Source: SVTX01 sp045659745 (GTDB lineage Bacteria > Bacillota > Clostridia > Oscillospirales > CAG-272). From it: DNA of 5,790 nt. Positions within the stretch are counted from its first letter, which is position 1; each line of letters starts with the position of its first letter. The position numbers were made by a program, and so were the translations under genes. This document shows, piece by piece, positions 5,617 to 5,790 of the stretch. Location: the NCBI GenBank assembly GCA_045659745.1, contig JAZRCL010000093.1, positions 1-5,790 of the forward strand. Direction: 5' to 3'. The notes below the pieces were generated by a model that had not been told where the DNA came from, made no database searches, and saw only the letters and a program-made list of their open reading frames with translations.

Positions 5617-5646
5617 AAAAAAAGACGAGTTGAAACTCGTCTTTTT
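5617..5646 (-). terminator. Intrinsic terminator of the rRNA operon
   Basis: A perfect 12-bp stem (5646-5635 with 5630-5619; core ACTCGTC / GACGAGT) closes a TTCA-type tetraloop. On the minus strand it ends in a run of seven T residues (5623-5617). On the plus strand the T-run is only five, so the main direction is that of the rRNA. It stands about 80 bp after the 23S 3' end. Confidence 0.92.
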
Positions 5647-5655
5647 GTTAGCGTC

Positions 5656-5672
5656 CATTGAAAACCGAATAA
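5656..5672 (-). other. Probable 3' arm of the 23S rRNA processing stem
   Basis: On the minus strand this reads TTATTCGGTTTTCAATG. Firmicutes 16S-23S spacers often carry a sequence of the type CATTGAAAACCGAATAA before 23S, which would pair with it to form the long stem cut during 23S maturation. The 5' partner is outside this window, so the pairing is inferred. Confidence 0.5.
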
Positions 5673-5724
5673 AGTTAATAGGAAGTGTAGAAAGAAACTC
5701 AAGTTAATTGTTTTGAACATAAAA

Positions 5725-5790
5725 GTTCAAGCCCTCGGTCTATTAGTATCGGTCAGCTAAATACATTACTGTACTTACACCTCCGACCTA
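5725..5790 (-). rRNA. rrl: 23S ribosomal RNA, 3' end (partial)
   Basis: The reverse complement of the last 66 bases is the conserved 3' end of bacterial 23S rRNA: TAGGTCGGAGGTGTAAG, then a segment containing CAGTAATG, then AGCTGACCGATACTAATAG, then ACCGAGGGCTTGAAC. The rest of the gene lies beyond the right edge. The mature 3' end is set near 5725 from the GGGCTTGAAC block that normally pairs with the 5' end; it could be off by a few bases. No 5S rRNA follows before the terminator. Confidence 0.95.

Noticed and set aside
1..5790. CRISPR array, tRNA gene, insertion sequence or prophage genes
   Set aside because: No regularly spaced repeats, no tRNA-like cloverleaf with a TTCGA loop, and no transposase or integrase frame were seen.

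Overview
The window looks like chromosomal DNA of a low-to-moderate GC Gram-positive bacterium, most likely a clostridium of the Ruminococcus/Oscillospiraceae type. The evidence is strong GGAGG ribosome-binding sites, near-consensus TTGACA-17-TATAAT promoters, short intrinsic terminators, a glutamate dehydrogenase close to the Clostridium symbiosum type, and a Firmicutes-type 23S rRNA 3' end. Every gene I can support is on the minus strand, so transcription runs from right to left.

Right edge (5725-5790): the 3' end of a 23S rRNA gene. It is followed by a short spacer with a likely rRNA-processing arm and then a strong intrinsic terminator (about 5617-5646). No 5S rRNA lies between 23S and the terminator.

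Region 2852-5554: one apparent four-gene operon with its own promoter (TTGACT-17-TATAAT, 5554-5526). In order of transcription it encodes a 69-aa Cro/C1-type HTH regulator, an unrecognised 117-aa protein, a 239-aa double zinc-ribbon protein with two C-terminal membrane segments, and a 441-aa SPFH-domain (YdjI-like) protein ending in a GYF_2-type domain. The genes are 2-16 bp apart, each with a good RBS, and a GC-rich hairpin terminator follows (2792-2820). By analogy with B. subtilis YdjG/YdjI this may be a membrane-associated stress or scaffold module, but no PspA gene is in view. The small genes look more AT-rich than gdhA and the WYL gene, so the operon may be accessory. It is the best candidate here for a little-described system.

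Region 1125-2722: a monocistronic gdhA (450 aa, hexameric glutamate dehydrogenase) with its own promoter. A perfect 10-8-10 inverted repeat covers the -35 box, and an intrinsic terminator lies about 130 bp past the stop codon. The enzyme joins ammonia to 2-oxoglutarate or does the reverse, and two coenzyme-pocket positions suggest an NAD-type enzyme.

Region 1-1120: a 330-aa WYL-domain transcriptional regulator from a perfect-consensus promoter flanked by inverted half-sites. Its 3' end overlaps by 14 bp the start of another gene with a strong RBS (ATG at 56). That gene leaves the window after 18 codons, and its N-terminus looks like a membrane protein, possibly an ECF-transporter S component.
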